NCBI GenBank assembly: GCA_001791465.1
Contig: MGER01000070.1
Location: forward strand, 190 to 6,316
From: Candidatus Uhrbacteria bacterium RIFCSPLOWO2_02_FULL_49_11
GTDB lineage: Bacteria; Patescibacteriota; Patescibacteriia; 2-02-FULL-49-11
DNA: 6,127 nt
Reading direction: 5' to 3'
Position 1 is the first letter of the stretch. Each line of letters opens with the position of its first letter. Shown piece after piece: positions 5,181 through 6,127 of the stretch. A program made the position numbers and the translations under genes. The notes below the pieces were generated by a model, which had not been told where the DNA came from, did not search any database, and saw only the letters and a program-made list of their open reading frames with translations.

Positions 5181-5281
5181 GGGCGCCAGAAAAAATAACT
5201 TATAGGGTCGTTCTGGTATATAATGCTATTATTTCAGGCAAAGCAGTTAATCAAAACGTGAAGTTATTTTTACAGGGCGCC
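5181..5281. repeat. 100-bp terminal-inverted-repeat element, copy B (carA leader)
   Basis: The left end GGGCGCCAGAAAAAATAACTT (5181-5201) and right end AAGTTATTTTTACAGGGCGCC (5261-5281) fold together. Eleven A/T-rich pairs (5191-5201 with 5261-5271) and six G/C pairs (5182-5187 with 5276-5281) are separated by a small internal loop. The end sequences match copy A (shared pattern GGCGC, spacer, AAAAATAAC) and the length is the same within a base or two, but the interior differs. Inside, CTG...CAG encloses ATAAT-GCT-ATTAT (about 5213-5237), a smaller hairpin. The element ends 25 bases before the carA ATG. Confidence 0.75.
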
Positions 5282-5306
5282 ATAGATAAAGGTTAACATT
5301 CATCCC

Positions 5307-6127
5307 ATGCCTCTTCGCAATATTCGACGTGCGCCCAACGCCCAAACTACTGCCGTTTTTCCCATTCCCCCACAAGGGGGATTTTTTTGGCCCTTTGGAA
5401 AAGCGCCTTTAGCGGGCGAACTTACCCTTATGGACGGCACACGATGGTCCGGGGTGTCCTGCGGGGCGCCGGTATCTGCAGAGGGAGAGGTAGTATTTAC
5501 CACCGGTATGGTCGGATATGTCGAGTCGCTCACTGACCCCTCGTTTAGGGGGCAGATACTCGTGTTTACGTATCCGCTTATCGGCAACTACGGCGTACCT
5601 CTCAATACGCGCTGGGAGTCAAAAAAGATACAGGTCAGGGGAGTGGTGGTAAGCGAATGCGTTGAGCATTGGAGCCATTGGGAGGGCGTGCATTCGTTTT
5701 CACGGTGGCTCCATAAGCAAGGGGTGCCCTGTCTTGCAGGCATAGATACGCGCGCGCTTACCAAAAGGATCAGAGCGCACGGGGTAATGCTCGGGACGAT
5801 TGCGCACAGTTATGCGCATGGCAAATTCAAAGATCCCAACGAAGAAAATCTCGTGGCACAGGTCACGGTACCGCGCGTGTCGCATGTCGGGAATGGCACT
5901 AAGCGCGTCATTCTCGTTGATTGCGGCGCGAAAGAAAGTATCGTGCGTTCTTTGATCGCGCGCGGAGTGCGGGTCACCCGCGTGCCCTATGACTATGATT
6001 ATACCCGGCTACGCGCCCACGGCGTGGTGATTTCAAACGGGCCGGGAGATCCTATGCAGTGCCGCGCCACGATTGCTCTCCTGCAAACAGCGTTCCAACA
6101 AAAGCGTCCCCTCTTTGGCATCTGTCT
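5307..6127 (+). CDS. carA: Carbamoyl-phosphate synthase small (glutaminase) subunit, 3' truncated
   Basis: 273 complete codons are visible before the window ends. CarA hydrolyses glutamine and channels ammonia to CarB for carbamoyl phosphate, the precursor of pyrimidines and arginine. The CPSase small-chain domain is clear: DGTRWSGVSCGAP (43-55), GEVVFTTGMVGYVESLTDPS (60-79), YPLIGNYGV (89-97), AGIDTRALTKRIR (144-156). It is followed by the class I glutamine amidotransferase domain: VILVDCGAKESIVRSL (201-216), ISNGPGDP (242-249) and LFGIC (269-273), where C273 is the expected nucleophile; the rest is off the edge. Family members start about five residues before the DG motif, so residues 1-35 or so are an unusual extension. 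The only other in-frame ATG is codon 42 (5430), which would cut slightly into the domain and has no Shine-Dalgarno. For 5307 an AAAGG lies 14 bases upstream, rather far. The extension's DNA contains a terminator-like hairpin. Gene identity is certain; the start is not. Confidence 0.93.
   Translation, partial: MPLRNIRRAPNAQTTAVFPIPPQGGFFWPFGKAPLAGELTLMDGTRWSGVSCGAPVSAEGEVVFTTGMVGYVESLTDPSFRGQILVFTYPLIGNYGVPLNTRWESKKIQVRGVVVSECVEHWSHWEGVHSFSRWLHKQGVPCLAGIDTRALTKRIRAHGVMLGTIAHSYAHGKFKDPNEENLVAQVTVPRVSHVGNGTKRVILVDCGAKESIVRSLIARGVRVTRVPYDYDYTRLRAHGVVISNGPGDPMQCRATIALLQTAFQQKRPLFGIC
5366..5388 (+). terminator. Intrinsic-terminator-like hairpin inside the carA 5' end (possible attenuator)
   Basis: CCCCC (5367-5371), loop ACAA, GGGGG (5376-5380), plus a closing T-A pair, is followed by seven T (5382-5388). 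It is a directional rho-independent terminator on the plus strand. Within the carA frame it encodes residues 21-27 (PPQGGFF). A T5 run lies at 5356-5360, just upstream, where polymerase could pause. No other gene on the plus strand needs a terminator here, so attenuation of carA is the most natural reading. Confidence 0.6.

Noticed and set aside
5219..5224. Perfect TATAAT as main carA promoter
   Set aside because: No acceptable -35 at 15-19 bases, and it lies in the loop hairpin of copy B, whose ATAAT/ATTAT symmetry accounts for it.
5078..5296. 72-codon plus-strand frame starting with GTG upstream of carA
   Set aside because: It has no Shine-Dalgarno, runs through the promoter and the copy B inverted repeat, and its product has no recognisable motif. 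The repeat and promoter explain the sequence better.

Overview
The window reads like a compact bacterial genome of the Candidate Phyla Radiation (Patescibacteria/Parcubacteria type). That is an inference from four things: small tightly packed genes, a G+C-moderate coding sequence beside very A+T-rich intergenic DNA, a short DksA-like zinc-finger protein directly before lspA, and an intergenic TTTGGGATTTGG-type repeat that has run into the end of lspA. TGA is used as a normal stop. No phylogenetic marker is present, so the placement is moderate at best.

Left part, minus strand (1-1944): a consensus promoter drives a four-gene operon. In transcription order it holds a BrnT-type toxin, its overlapping BrnA antitoxin, a 421-residue protein with two beta-rich repeats and a lysozyme/lytic-transglycosylase-like C-terminus, and the first 26 codons of a membrane protein cut by the window edge. 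The spacings (17-bp overlap, 21-bp gap, ATGA overlap) argue for one transcript.

Middle part, minus strand (1950-4434): dksA/traR-like gene, lspA (signal peptidase II) and a comM/yifB-like AAA+ gene, all pointing the same way. A G/T-rich repeat separates lspA from comM.

The intergenic stretch 4435-5306 (about 870 bp) has no convincing protein gene but is dense in signals. Two 100-bp elements with matching terminal inverted repeats (consensus GGGCGCC, two variable bases, then AAAAATAAC) sit immediately upstream of dksA and of carA, in the two divergent leaders. Between them lies a likely unrecognised non-coding RNA gene of about 386 nt on the minus strand, with a near-consensus promoter, several stem-loops and an intrinsic terminator.

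Right part, plus strand (5307-6127): carA, the small subunit of carbamoyl-phosphate synthase, cut by the window end at the nucleophile cysteine of its glutaminase domain. Its reading frame starts with an extra N-terminal stretch whose DNA contains a textbook intrinsic terminator, suggesting attenuation control of pyrimidine/arginine synthesis or a downstream start.

The best candidates for something undescribed are the ncRNA, the paired leader elements and the carA leader terminator. The toxin-antitoxin plus muralytic-like operon is a further one.
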